Of a DNA stretch of 22,334 nucleotides, positions 1-7,813 are shown piece after piece. Source of the DNA: JAYGED01 sp046582565 (lineage in GTDB: Bacteria; Pseudomonadota; Alphaproteobacteria; JAAXGF01); the NCBI GenBank assembly GCA_046582565.1, contig JAYGED010000182.1, positions 1-22,334 of the forward strand. Reading direction: 5' to 3'. A program made the translations under genes and the position numbers. The notes under the pieces were generated by a model that saw only the letters and a list, made by a program, of their open reading frames with translations, searched no databases and was not told where the DNA came from. How positions within the stretch are numbered: the first letter of the stretch is position 1; each line of letters opens with the position of its first letter.

Positions 1-1053
1 TGTACGCTCCGCCGTCCAGTCCCGGAACGTCGAGCGGAACCCATGAGTAGTTAGGCCAGCGTAGTTCATTCGCTCCAAGAGCCGCCTCATGGAGTCTGTC
101 CATAGCGAGCGTCCGTCCCGCTGACCCGGAAAGACGTAATCTGATATCCGCACCTTCTCCATTTTACGCAGCACAGCAACCGCCGAAGGGCTCAAGGGAA
201 CGCGGTGCTCTTCACCGGCTTTCATGCGGTCGCCGGGGATGGTCCAGACAGCCTTATCAATGTCTACTTCATCCCATCTTGCGCCTGTGACTTCGCCGGG
301 GCGGGCAGCGGTCAGGATAAGGAACTCAAGGCCACGGGCCGCAACCGCGTCTCTCTCGCGCAGGGCTTTCGTGAAGGCATAACAATTCTCAAAGGGCAAG
401 GCGGCATGATGTTTGATTTTGCTCACCTTGCTAGGCTTGGGGAGAAGGTTTGAAAGATGGCCTCGCCAGCGGGCGGGATTCTCACCGGTCCGATACTCCC
501 GCACCTTGGCCCAATCCAGGACGGCCTCTATGCGGCCTCGCAATCGGGTCGCTGTCTCGGTCTTGGTTGTCCAGATCGGCTCGATTACCCTGGTGACCAT
601 CGCGGTATCGACAGTATTTACAGGTAGGTCGCCAAAGATCGGGTAGGCATAGGTTTCGAGCGTTTTGCGCCATTGTGCTCCGTGCTTCGCGCTTCTCCAT
701 TCTGCCTTGTGGCCCTCGATGTAGCTTTCCGCGCAAAACCTGAACGTCTTTGCGGTTGCCGCATCCACCGCCACCTGCGCCCGTTGCCTTATCCTACGCT
801 CGATGGGGTCAATGCCATCCTTGAGCATTTTACGCGCCTCCAGCGCCTTCTCACGGGCTTCCGAGAGCAATACAACGTCGATGCCGCCAAGGCCCATATC
901 GCGCGATTTGCCGTTGAGCATGAACCGGTATATCCAACTCTTGGATCCGCCGCGCGCCACTTGCAGATAAAGACTGCCGCCGTCAGAGTACATACCGGGT
1001 CGATTCTCCGCCGCGATTCCCCGAACTGTTAGCCTGTTTGCGTGCCGTGCCAT
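1..1053 (-). CDS. Tyrosine recombinase / phage-type integrase (3' end beyond window)
   Basis: Reading back from an ATG at 1053 gives 351 codons open to the window edge, so the C-terminus is missing. The N-terminal ~90 residues resemble the arm-binding (DUF4102-type) domain of P4-like integrases, with GMYSDGGSLYLQV near residue 20 and a DPIERR segment near 82. A core-binding, SAM-like region follows at about 105-200. The catalytic domain shows R251 in TAARPGEVTGARW, a hairpin lysine in RMKAG (K278) and the HGFR box (H337, R340). The last His/Trp and the nucleophile Tyr lie outside the window. It probably catalyses excision and integration of an element at the adjacent tRNA-Ser 3' end. The family is usually ~400 residues, so about 50 are missing. 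The frame is intact. An AGAGGA ribosome site lies just upstream of the start. GC looks lower than in the core genes. Confidence 0.93.
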   Translation of the reverse strand, partial: MARHANRLTVRGIAAENRPGMYSDGGSLYLQVARGGSKSWIYRFMLNGKSRDMGLGGIDVVLLSEAREKALEARKMLKDGIDPIERRIRQRAQVAVDAATAKTFRFCAESYIEGHKAEWRSAKHGAQWRKTLETYAYPIFGDLPVNTVDTAMVTRVIEPIWTTKTETATRLRGRIEAVLDWAKVREYRTGENPARWRGHLSNLLPKPSKVSKIKHHAALPFENCYAFTKALRERDAVAARGLEFLILTAARPGEVTGARWDEVDIDKAVWTIPGDRMKAGEEHRVPLSPSAVAVLRKMEKVRISDYVFPGQRDGRSLWTDSMRRLLERMNYAGLTTHGFRSTFRDWTAERT

Positions 1054-1076
1054 TGGGTTTTCCTCTCTATTCAAAT

Positions 1077-1097
1077 TTACCCATAGGCTTACCCATA
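1077..1097. repeat. Two direct repeats TTACCCATA in the integrase leader
   Basis: TTACCCATA occurs at 1077-1085 and again at 1089-1097, separated by GGC (12-bp period). The pair lies between the predicted integrase -10 box and its start codon. Short direct repeats beside int genes are often arm-type recombinase binding sites, and here they could also allow autorepression. That role is inferred from position; the repeats themselves are exact. Confidence 0.6.
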
Positions 1098-1126
1098 CAT
1101 ATAACGTGGCTTTAGGCGAATTACAA
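1098..1126 (-). promoter_or_regulatory. Predicted sigma-70 promoter of the integrase
   Basis: On the minus strand, TTGTAA (1126-1121) and TATATG (1103-1098) are separated by 17 bp. They lie about 45 bp upstream of the integrase ATG, so the mRNA leader would be short and would contain the TTACCCATA repeats. Confidence 0.5.
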
Positions 1127-1211
1127 TGAACGCTCACGGACAAGGTATCCAGCAAGACGGTGACTAGGCTTGTGTTTGGTGAACATATACGAACAGCCCC
1201 GGAATGGGCGC

Positions 1212-1299
1212 TGGCAGAGGGACGGGGATTCGAACCCCGGACACCTTTCGGTGAACACGCTTTCCAGGCGTGCGCCTTAAGCCACTCGGCCACCCCTCC
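1212..1299 (-). tRNA. tRNA-Ser (anticodon GGA)
   Basis: The minus strand folds as a long-variable-arm tRNA. The acceptor 5' strand is GGAGGGG. The D-arm begins GCCGAG. The anticodon arm is CACGC-CTGGAAA-GCGTG with GGA at 1265-1263. The variable arm is CACC-GAAA-GGTG. The T-arm is CGGGG-TTCGAAT-CCCCG. The discriminator is G and the CCA end is encoded (1214-1212). Anticodon GGA reads UCC/UCU serine codons. The acceptor stem has two wobble pairs, G1-U72 and G7-U66, with both U bases in the 3' half. That is the half an integrating element would replace. The integrase lies immediately downstream. Confidence 0.95.
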
Positions 1300-1316
1300 G
1301 CTTTGCTCGCGGGCGG

Positions 1317-1344
1317 ACTATAGCGAAGCAGGCCGGCAAAGCAA
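1317..1344 (-). promoter_or_regulatory. Predicted sigma-70 promoter of tRNA-Ser
   Basis: TTGCTT (1344-1339) and TATAGT (1322-1317) on the minus strand are spaced by 16 bp. The -10 box ends about 18 bp upstream of the first tRNA base, a normal distance for a stable-RNA promoter. Confidence 0.5.
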
Positions 1345-1441
1345 GACACGGGGCGGCGGGGAGGCGCGGCCATTTACGGAACGGTTTTCCAAAGAGGGCA
1401 GCCGGGCTAAACTGAACCGAAATCTACTTGGGGATCGGGTT

Positions 1442-1762
1442 ATGCGTCGATTGCTATTCTTCGGGCGTCTGATGGGCTGGATGTTGCTGCTGGGCGCCCT
1501 CGCCGCGGTGGCTTATGAAGCCTTCGGCTGGTGGCGCGACGGGGCCTGGCAGAGCGTTTCCTTCGGCGCCGCCTGGGCGAGCGTCAACGCCAACAGTCTG
1601 GTCGGCCTCGGCGCCTTCATCGAGAAATCGGTCAGCCCCTGGCTGTGGAGCGAAATCATGGTGCCGGTGCTGATCCAGCCCCTCTGGCTGATCCTCGCCC
1701 TGCCCGGCGCGCTCCTCACGGCGACCCTGTGGCGCAAACGCCGGCGCTCGATTTTCGACTAG
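1442..1762 (+). CDS. Small two-helix inner-membrane protein, unknown function
   Basis: The gene encodes 106 residues, starting MRRLLFFGRLMGW at ATG 1442, with GGGGAT upstream as a weak ribosome site. An earlier in-frame start at 1160 would run through the tRNA gene and is rejected. Two hydrophobic segments are visible, at about residues 4-27 and 73-95. They flank a Trp-rich, mostly neutral loop, and the protein ends in a basic tail (RKRRRSIFD), suggesting a small inner-membrane protein. I recognise no family. Its TAG stop (1760-1762) overlaps the convergent lepA stop (1761-1759) within the palindrome CTAG. It is transcribed alone, away from the tRNA. Whether it is expressed is unproven, but the frame, start and membrane pattern support a real gene. 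Confidence 0.7.
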   Translation: MRRLLFFGRLMGWMLLLGALAAVAYEAFGWWRDGAWQSVSFGAAWASVNANSLVGLGAFIEKSVSPWLWSEIMVPVLIQPLWLILALPGALLTATLWRKRRRSIFD

Positions 1763-3561
1763 GAATTAGGCGTCTTGAGGGCCGCCAAAAAGGCCTCCTG
1801 AGGGATTTCCACATTGCCGATCCGGCGCATGCGTTTCTTGCCCTTCTTCTGCTTATCCAGCAGCTTGCGCTTTCGGGTGGCGTCGCCGCCATAACATTTG
1901 GCGGTGACGTCCTTGCGCAGGGCGCGCACGGTTTCCCGAGCGATGATATTGCCGCCGATGGCGGCTTGGATGGCAATCTGGAAAAGCTGGCGCGGGATCA
2001 GCTCCTTCAACCGCTGACACAAGGCGCGGCCGCGAGCCTCGGCGGTCGAGCGGTGAACGATCAAGGAGAGCGCATCGACCGACTCGCTATTGACCAGGAT
2101 GGTGACCTTGACGAGATCGCCGAGCTCATAGCCGTCGCTCTGATAATCGAAGCTGGCATAGCCCCGCGACACCGACTTCAGGCGGTCGTAGAAATCATAG
2201 ACCACCTCGTTGAGCGGCAGGCGATAGACCGCCATGGCCCGGCTTCCCGCATAGGTCAGGTCGAGCTGGGCGCCGCGCTTCTCGGTGCAGAGCGCCAGCA
2301 CCCCGCCGAGATGCTCATCGGGCACCATGATGGTCGCCTTGATCCAGGGCTCTTCCATATGTTCGATCTGTTCGGGCGGGGGCATATCCACCGGGTTGTG
2401 CAGCTCGATGGCGCTGCCGTCATAGAGCACCACCCGGTAGATCACGCTGGGCGCCGTGGTGGTGAGATCGAGATCGAACTCGCGCATCAGCCGCTCGCGG
2501 ATGATTTCGAGATGCAGCAGGCCGAGGAAACCGCAGCGGAAGCCGAAACCCAGGGCCGCCGAGGTCTCGGCCTCATAATGGAAGCTGGCGTCGTTGAGGC
2601 GCAGCCTGCCGAGGCTCTCACGGAGATCTTCATAATCCGCCGCATCGGCCGGGAACAGCCCGCAGAACACCACCGGCACCGAGGGTTTGAAGCCGGTGAG
2701 CGGCTGCGCCGCGGGGGCGCGCTGATCGGTGATGGTGTCGCCGATTGAACAATCGGCCACCGCCTTGATCGCCGCGGTCAGGAAACCGACTTCGCCGGGG
2801 CCGAGCCTATCGACGCTCTCCTGCTTGGGCGAGAAAACGCCGATCCGCTCGATCCGGTAGGAAGCGCCCGTGCCCATCATTTCGATCTTCATCCTCTTGG
2901 TCAGCTGGCCGTCGATGACGCGGACCAGCACGACAACGCCGAGATAGGCGTCGTACCAGCTATCCACCAGCAGCGCCTTGAGGGGTGCCGTGGCGTCGCC
3001 CTTGGGCGGCGGCAGGCGTTCGATCAGGGCCTCGAGCACATCGCCGATACCGAGCCCGCTCTTGGCGGAAATTTCCACCGCATCCGAGGCGTCGATGCCG
3101 ACAACCTCTTCGATCTGGGCGCGAACCCGGTCGGGCTCGGCCGCCGAGAGATCGATCTTGTTGAGCACCGGTACAACCTCGTGGCCGGCGTCGATGGCGA
3201 GATAGGCATTGGCCAGGGTCTGGGCCTCGACGCCCTGGCTGGCGTCAACCACCAGCAACGAGCCCTCGCAGGCCGCCAGGCTGCGGCTCACCTCATAGGT
3301 GAAGTCCACATGGCCCGGGGTGTCGATCAGATTGAGGGTGTACTCGACCCCATCGGATGCTGTGTAGAACAGGCGCACGGTCTGCGCCTTGATGGTGATG
3401 CCGCGCTCGCGCTCGATGTCCATATTGTCGAGCACCTGGGCCTGCATGTCGCGCTCCGCCAGGCCGCCGCATTGCTGAATCAGGCGATCGGCCAGGGTCG
3501 ATTTGCCATGATCGATATGGGCGATGATCGCGAAGTTGCGAATATGGGAGAGGTCGGTCAT
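1759..3561 (-). CDS. lepA: Elongation factor 4 (LepA), ribosome-associated GTPase
   Basis: The product has 600 residues, the usual LepA length. The GTPase domain shows G1 AHIDHGKST (14-22), G2 RGITI (53-57), G3 DTPGH (80-84), G4 NKID (134-137) and a SAKSG G5 box. It is followed by the EF-G-like domains and the LepA-specific C-terminal domain. LepA binds ribosomes, promotes back-translocation in vitro and influences initiation and subunit biogenesis. The start ATG at 3561 lies only 9 bp after the pheT stop, so it is probably the last gene of the rpmI-rplT-pheS-pheT transcript. In many bacteria lepA instead pairs with lepB, so this position is notable. The stop overlaps that of the convergent membrane-protein gene. 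No terminator is visible between them. Confidence 0.97.
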   Translation of the reverse strand: MTDLSHIRNFAIIAHIDHGKSTLADRLIQQCGGLAERDMQAQVLDNMDIERERGITIKAQTVRLFYTASDGVEYTLNLIDTPGHVDFTYEVSRSLAACEGSLLVVDASQGVEAQTLANAYLAIDAGHEVVPVLNKIDLSAAEPDRVRAQIEEVVGIDASDAVEISAKSGLGIGDVLEALIERLPPPKGDATAPLKALLVDSWYDAYLGVVVLVRVIDGQLTKRMKIEMMGTGASYRIERIGVFSPKQESVDRLGPGEVGFLTAAIKAVADCSIGDTITDQRAPAAQPLTGFKPSVPVVFCGLFPADAADYEDLRESLGRLRLNDASFHYEAETSAALGFGFRCGFLGLLHLEIIRERLMREFDLDLTTTAPSVIYRVVLYDGSAIELHNPVDMPPPEQIEHMEEPWIKATIMVPDEHLGGVLALCTEKRGAQLDLTYAGSRAMAVYRLPLNEVVYDFYDRLKSVSRGYASFDYQSDGYELGDLVKVTILVNSESVDALSLIVHRSTAEARGRALCQRLKELIPRQLFQIAIQAAIGGNIIARETVRALRKDVTAKCYGGDATRKRKLLDKQKKGKKRMRRIGNVEIPQEAFLAALKTPNS

Positions 3562-3570
3562 GCAGGTCGG

Positions 3571-5961
3571 CTAGGCTCGGAGCGTCCCGCCGGTAGCCTT
3601 TTCGACGGCCGCGACGATGTTTTTCGAGACCGCCTCGATGTCGGCGTCCGTCATGGTTCGATCGATCGGTTGCAGGGTCACCGTAATGGCGATGGACTTC
3701 TTGCCCGCGCCCAGGGCGGCGCCCGAGAAGCTGTCGAACACCGCCACCTGATCGATCAGCTGCTTGTCGGCGCCACGAGCGGCGCGCAATAGATCACCGG
3801 CGCGGATTTCATCATCGACCACGAAGGCAAAATCACGCTTCACAGTCTGGAAGGGCGAGAGCTTGAGCGGCGGTTTGGCGCGGCCCGGCTTGACCTTGCC
3901 TTCGGGAATGGCGCCTAGGAAAACCTCGCAGCCGACCAGGGGCCCGGCCACATCGAGCGCCGCAAGAACGCGCGGGTGAAGCTCGCCGAAATGAGCCAGA
4001 ACCTTGGGCCCCAGGCGGATCGAGCCGGACCGGCCGGGATGAAACCAGGCGGGCGCATCGGCGGTGAACTGGGCCTTGTCGACGGGCCCGCCACAGGCGG
4101 CGATGACGGCCAGGGCATCGGCCTTGGCATCATAGGCATCGACCGGCCGCGGCGGCTCCAGCCAGTGTCGCGACCCGCTGCGCCCCCGGCGCACGGCGGT
4201 CGCCACCATAGCCTGATCGCCCGCTTCCAGGCCGCTATAGACATGGCCGGCCTCGAACAGGGCGAGATCGTCGAAGCCCCGGTCTATATTGCGCGCCACC
4301 GCCGCCATCAGGCCGGGCAACAGGGAGGGGCGCATATCGGTAAGCTCGGAGCTGATCGGATTGGCCAGGCGCAGGGACGCATCGCCGCCGCCGAATAGAG
4401 CGGCCTGGGGCTCGGAGATGAAGGACCAGGTCACCGCCTCGACCAGGCCGCGCGCCGCCAGGGCCCGCTTGGTCCAGCGCACCCGGCGCTGGGCCAGGGT
4501 CAGCACCGGCGCCGCGACACCATGGTCGCGGGGCAGGGAGACGGCGTCGATGTTGTCGAAGCCGTGGATGCGCAGCACCTCCTCGACCACATCGGATTCA
4601 ACCTCGATGTCGGGTCGCCATGTGGGCGTGGTGACCCCGCCCTTGGCCAGGGTGAAGCCGAGGCCGCTGAGTATTTCGTGGGAGACGTCCTCGGCAATGT
4701 CGACGCCGCCCAGGGCGGCCACCCGCGCCGGGTCAAAGGGCAGATGCCGGGCGGTTTCGGGCTTGGCGCCGGCAATCACGACTTCGCTCGCCTCGCCGCC
4801 GCAAAGTTCGAGGATCAGGCGGCTCGCGATCTGCTCGCCAAGCGCCATGAAATCCGCATCGACGCCGCGCTCGAAGCGATAGCGAGCGTCGCTCTCAACA
4901 CCCAGCGCCCGGCCGGTGGCGGCGGTGCGCAGGGGATCGAACAGGGCGATTTCGATAAATACAGTCTTCGTCTCGGCGTCGCAGCCCGTGGTTTCCCCGC
5001 CAATCACGCCGGCCAGGCTGACGAATCCGCTGTCGTCGCAGATCGCCGTCATGGTCTCGTCGATCTCGTATTCGCGGTCGTCGAGGGCGGCAAATATCTC
5101 GCCCTTTTTCCCAAGGCGCAGACGCAGATCGCCTTTGATCCGGTCGGCGTCGAAGGCATGGGCCGGGCGGCCGAGATCGAAGGTCATCCAGTTGGTGATA
5201 TCGACCAGGGCCGAGATCGGGCGCAGGCCGATGGACAGCAGGCGATCGCGCAGCCACTTGGGGCTCGGCCCGTTGGTGACGCCCCGGATATAACGGCCCA
5301 GGAACAGCGGACAGGCGTCGGCATGGTCCGGCGCGAAATCGAGATGCACCTTGATCGGCGACTCGAAGCCGCCGGGGAGCGGTGTCTCGTCATGGGGCTT
5401 GAGGGCGCCCAGGCCCGACGCCGCCAGGTCGCGGGCAATGCCAAAGACGCCCAGGCAATCGCCGCGATCCGGCGTGATGGCGATATCGATGAGCGGATCG
5501 TCGAGGCCGAGCGAGGCGGCGAAGGGCTCGCCCAGGGGCGCATCCTCGGGCAGCTCGATGATGCCGTCATGGTCGTCGCCCAGGCCCAGCTCGCGCTCGG
5601 ACAGCAGCATGCCGTTGCTCTCCACATCGCGGATTTTGGTCTGTTTCAGCTTGAGGCCGCTGCCCGGAATGATCTGGCCGGCGCCGGCGAATACGCCCTT
5701 CATGCCGGTCCGCGCGTTGGGCGCGCCGCACACCACCTGGACCTCGCCGCGTCCGGTATCAACCCGGCAGACCCGCAACGTATCCGCATTGGGGTGGGGG
5801 CTGGCCTCGATCACATGGGCGACGGTGAATTCCGCCAAAGCCGCCCCCCGGTCGACCACCGTCTCGACCTCGAGGCCGAGGGAAGTGAGCCGGTCGGTGA
5901 TCGCCGCCAGGGGCGCATCGGTCTCAAGATGGCGCTTGAGCCAGGACAGGGTGAACTTCAT
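3571..5961 (-). CDS. pheT: Phenylalanyl-tRNA synthetase beta subunit
   Basis: The product has 796 residues, starting MKFTLSWLKRHL at ATG 5961. The longer reading frame from 6141 would add 60 Arg-rich residues read antiphase through pheS and is rejected. The N-terminus carries the tRNA-binding OB-fold (about 39-150, including SPHPNADTLRVC). It is followed by B3/B4, with editing function in the family, and the B5 region (roughly 400-480). Then comes a catalytic-like core and the FDX-ACB anticodon-binding domain at about 700-796. With PheS it forms the (alpha-beta)2 enzyme that charges tRNA-Phe. The ATG overlaps the pheS stop as ATGA (5961-5958), so the two subunits are translationally coupled. 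Confidence 0.97.
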   Translation of the reverse strand: MKFTLSWLKRHLETDAPLAAITDRLTSLGLEVETVVDRGAALAEFTVAHVIEASPHPNADTLRVCRVDTGRGEVQVVCGAPNARTGMKGVFAGAGQIIPGSGLKLKQTKIRDVESNGMLLSERELGLGDDHDGIIELPEDAPLGEPFAASLGLDDPLIDIAITPDRGDCLGVFGIARDLAASGLGALKPHDETPLPGGFESPIKVHLDFAPDHADACPLFLGRYIRGVTNGPSPKWLRDRLLSIGLRPISALVDITNWMTFDLGRPAHAFDADRIKGDLRLRLGKKGEIFAALDDREYEIDETMTAICDDSGFVSLAGVIGGETTGCDAETKTVFIEIALFDPLRTAATGRALGVESDARYRFERGVDADFMALGEQIASRLILELCGGEASEVVIAGAKPETARHLPFDPARVAALGGVDIAEDVSHEILSGLGFTLAKGGVTTPTWRPDIEVESDVVEEVLRIHGFDNIDAVSLPRDHGVAAPVLTLAQRRVRWTKRALAARGLVEAVTWSFISEPQAALFGGGDASLRLANPISSELTDMRPSLLPGLMAAVARNIDRGFDDLALFEAGHVYSGLEAGDQAMVATAVRRGRSGSRHWLEPPRPVDAYDAKADALAVIAACGGPVDKAQFTADAPAWFHPGRSGSIRLGPKVLAHFGELHPRVLAALDVAGPLVGCEVFLGAIPEGKVKPGRAKPPLKLSPFQTVKRDFAFVVDDEIRAGDLLRAARGADKQLIDQVAVFDSFSGAALGAGKKSIAITVTLQPIDRTMTDADIEAVSKNIVAAVEKATGGTLRA

Positions 5962-7037
5962 CGAGCAAGCCCGGCGGGCAGGGTCGGCAGATCGAGGGCC
6001 GCGAAGCCGTAATGGCGCAGCCAGCGCAGATCGGCGTCGAAGAAGCCGCGCAGGTCGGCGATGCCGTATTTCAGCATGGCGAGACGGTCGATGCCGATGC
6101 CAAAGGCGAAGCCCTGATAGACCGTGGGGTCGATGCCGCAATTGACCAGCACTTTTTCATGCACCATGCCGCAGCCGAGAATTTCCAGCCAATTGCTGCC
6201 ATCGCCGCCGATCGACAGGGTGCCGTCCTTGCGGGTGCAGCCGATATCGACCTCGGCGGACGGCGAGGTGAAGGGGAAATAGCTCGGCCTGAAGCGCATG
6301 GGCACGTCGCCAACCTCGAAAAAGGCCGAGACGAAATCGGCAAGACAGCCCTTGAGATGGCCCATATGGGTCTGTTTATCGATCACCAGCCCCTCGACCT
6401 GATGGAACATGGGCGTATGGGTCTGATCCGAATCGCAGCGGTAGGTGCGGCCCGGCGAGATAATGCGGAGCGGCGCGCCCTGGGCCTGCATGGAGCGCAC
6501 CTGAACCGGCGAGGTGTGGGTGCGCAACAGGCGGCGCTCGCCGTTCTCGTCGGGAGCGAAATAGAAAGTGTCATGCTCCTGGCGCGCCGGATGCTCGGGC
6601 GGGATGTTGAGGGCCTCGAAATTATGGAAATCATCCTCTATATCGGGGCCTTCGGCGATACTGAACCCCATATCGCCGAAGATCGCGATGATTTCATCGA
6701 GCACCTGACTGACCGGATGGACGCGGCCCTCGGGCGGCAGCCGACCGGGCAGGGTGATGTCCACATGCTCTCGGGCCAGGCGCGCCTCCACCGCGGCGCC
6801 GTCGAGGGCGCTCTTGCGAGCATCGAGCGCCGCCGCCAGCTCGTCCTTCAGCGCGTTGAGCGCCACCCCGGCGGCCTTTCGCGCCTCGCCGTCGAGATCG
6901 CGAAGCCCCTTCATTTGCGCCGTCACCACACCCTTTTTGCCGAGGGCGGCGACGCGCACCTGATCGAGGGCGGCAAGATCCCCGGCCTGGGCGATATCGG
7001 CCAGCAGGGTTACGCGGAGCGCTTCGAGGTCTTTCAT
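5958..7037 (-). CDS. pheS: Phenylalanyl-tRNA synthetase alpha subunit
   Basis: The product has 359 residues. The first ~90 form the coiled-coil region typical of bacterial PheS. The class II catalytic core follows, with motif-1-like GRVHPVSQVLDEI, the HPARQEHDTFYF segment, a motif-2 region around SPGRTYRCDSD, and motif 3 GIGIDRLAM near the C-terminus. It activates phenylalanine and works as a heterotetramer with PheT. The ATG at 7037 sits about 24 bp beyond a strong intrinsic terminator and 83 bp beyond rplT. There is no room for a promoter between terminator and gene, so expression should depend on readthrough from rplT. GGTGAG lies directly before the ATG. Confidence 0.97.
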   Translation of the reverse strand: MKDLEALRVTLLADIAQAGDLAALDQVRVAALGKKGVVTAQMKGLRDLDGEARKAAGVALNALKDELAAALDARKSALDGAAVEARLAREHVDITLPGRLPPEGRVHPVSQVLDEIIAIFGDMGFSIAEGPDIEDDFHNFEALNIPPEHPARQEHDTFYFAPDENGERRLLRTHTSPVQVRSMQAQGAPLRIISPGRTYRCDSDQTHTPMFHQVEGLVIDKQTHMGHLKGCLADFVSAFFEVGDVPMRFRPSYFPFTSPSAEVDIGCTRKDGTLSIGGDGSNWLEILGCGMVHEKVLVNCGIDPTVYQGFAFGIGIDRLAMLKYGIADLRGFFDADLRWLRHYGFAALDLPTLPAGLAR

Positions 7038-7061
7038 CTCACCGGATACTGTTGTGGAAAA

Positions 7062-7093
7062 AATAAGGGGCCTTGTTGTTAAGGCCCCTTATT
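7062..7093 (-). terminator. Intrinsic terminator or attenuator between rplT and pheS
   Basis: A perfect 13-bp stem (7062-7074 with 7081-7093; arms AATAAGGGGCCTT and AAGGCCCCTTATT) closes a 6-nt loop. On the minus strand it is followed directly by a run of six Ts. It starts 26 nt after the rplT stop and ends 24 nt before pheS. In E. coli the same gap holds the pheST attenuator with the Phe-rich pheM leader. Here the only ORF before the stem is Met-Val-stop, so a Phe-codon leader is not seen. Confidence 0.9.
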
Positions 7094-7119
7094 ACACCAT
7101 TTTCGGGTACGGCGCGCTG

Positions 7120-7479
7120 TCAGCTAGCGAGCGCCAATTGAGCCTTTTCCACCAGCCCCTTGAAGGCTTCGGGCTCCCGCACGGCGAGGTCGGCCAGCAC
7201 TTTGCGGTCGAGTGCTACGCCGGAGCGCGACAGGCCATTCATGAACTTGGCATAGGTCAGGCCGTTGAGCCGGGCGGCGGCGTTGATGCGCTGAATCCAC
7301 AGGGCGCGGAAAGTGCGCTTGCGCACGCGGCGGTCGCGATAGGCGTATTGCAGCGCCTTTTCGACCTTCTCCAGGGCGATCCGAAAGCAGTTGTTCGAGC
7401 GGCCCCGGTAGCCCTTGGCGCGACCCAGGATTTTTTTGTGACGGGCGTGGGATGTGACGCCCCGTTTTACACGAGCCAT
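7120..7479 (-). CDS. rplT: 50S ribosomal protein L20
   Basis: The product has 119 residues beginning MARVKRGVTSHARHKKILG, with the RGRSNNCFRIALEKV and RRVRKRTFRALWIQRINAA blocks that define L20. It is a 23S rRNA-binding primary assembly protein of the large subunit. In several bacteria it represses its own operon by binding mRNA. The ATG at 7479 lies 12 bp after the rpmI stop and is preceded by AGGAG at good spacing. It is co-transcribed with rpmI; the terminator after it probably limits transcription into pheST. Confidence 0.98.
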   Translation of the reverse strand: MARVKRGVTSHARHKKILGRAKGYRGRSNNCFRIALEKVEKALQYAYRDRRVRKRTFRALWIQRINAAARLNGLTYAKFMNGLSRSGVALDRKVLADLAVREPEAFKGLVEKAQLALAS

Positions 7480-7491
7480 GGAATTATCTCC

Positions 7492-7689
7492 TCACGCGTA
7501 GGGTAGGAATTTTTTGATGATCTTGCTGTCGGCGGGGCACATGATGGTGGTGCCACGGGACTTGCGTTTCATCGATTGGGAGCGCCTGCGAAGCATGTGA
7601 TTCTTACAGGCGAAGTTCCGGCGCATTTTACCAGTCGCGGTGAGCGAGAAGCGCTTTTTGGCGCTGCTCTTCGATTTGAGCTTCGGCAT
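7492..7689 (-). CDS. rpmI: 50S ribosomal protein L35
   Basis: The product has 65 residues beginning MPKLKSKSSAKKRFSLTATG and is very basic, with the KRKSRGT segment and the C-terminal IKKFLPYA. It matches the length and pattern of bacterial L35. It is the first gene of the downstream operon (rpmI-rplT-pheS-pheT-lepA). It has its own predicted promoter about 125-150 bp upstream, needed because the opposite-strand ATPase gene separates it from infC. Confidence 0.97.
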   Translation of the reverse strand: MPKLKSKSSAKKRFSLTATGKMRRNFACKNHMLRRRSQSMKRKSRGTTIMCPADSKIIKKFLPYA

Positions 7690-7807
7690 TTGCTATGTCC
7701 TAACGTTTAAGCCAGCCTCAAGCGGGGCAAAACCCCACAATCAGCGGCGAATTATTGACGATAATAAGCAGCTGGGCATGCCGTAGGCCGGACCGCTTCA
7801 AACGAGA
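7690..7807 (-). other. Leader (5'UTR) of the rpmI-rplT operon, possible regulatory RNA
   Basis: About 118 nt lie between the predicted transcription start and the rpmI ATG. The minus strand holds small inverted repeats: TTATT-ATCGTC-AATAA enclosed by CAGC...GCTG (about 7743-7775), and GGGG-TTTTG-CCCC near 7735. In some bacteria L20 represses this operon through the leader; whether this leader is such a target is only inferred from position and length. Confidence 0.3.
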
Positions 7808-7813
7808 GCACAG

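Noticed and set aside
205..1032. Short plus-strand frames opposite the integrase
   Set aside because: They lack domain logic, and the minus strand gives a continuous integrase with catalytic residues.
1160..1441. 94-residue extension of the small membrane protein
   Set aside because: It would translate through the tRNA-Ser gene, and the extension has no conserved character.
1531..2748. 405-residue open frame antisense to lepA
   Set aside because: It is a shadow of lepA; no family motifs, and composition is typical of reverse-strand reading.
4522..6012. 496-residue open frame antisense to pheT
   Set aside because: High-GC coding DNA commonly leaves a long open frame on the opposite strand. 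Its sequence is low-complexity, and pheT is unmistakable on the other strand.
5962..6141. 60-residue N-terminal extension of pheT
   Set aside because: It is an Arg-rich antiphase reading of pheS; the family start MKFTLSWLK lies at 5961 with an ATGA overlap.
6012..7082. 356-residue open frame antisense to pheS
   Set aside because: It is a shadow of pheS and runs across the pheS terminator.
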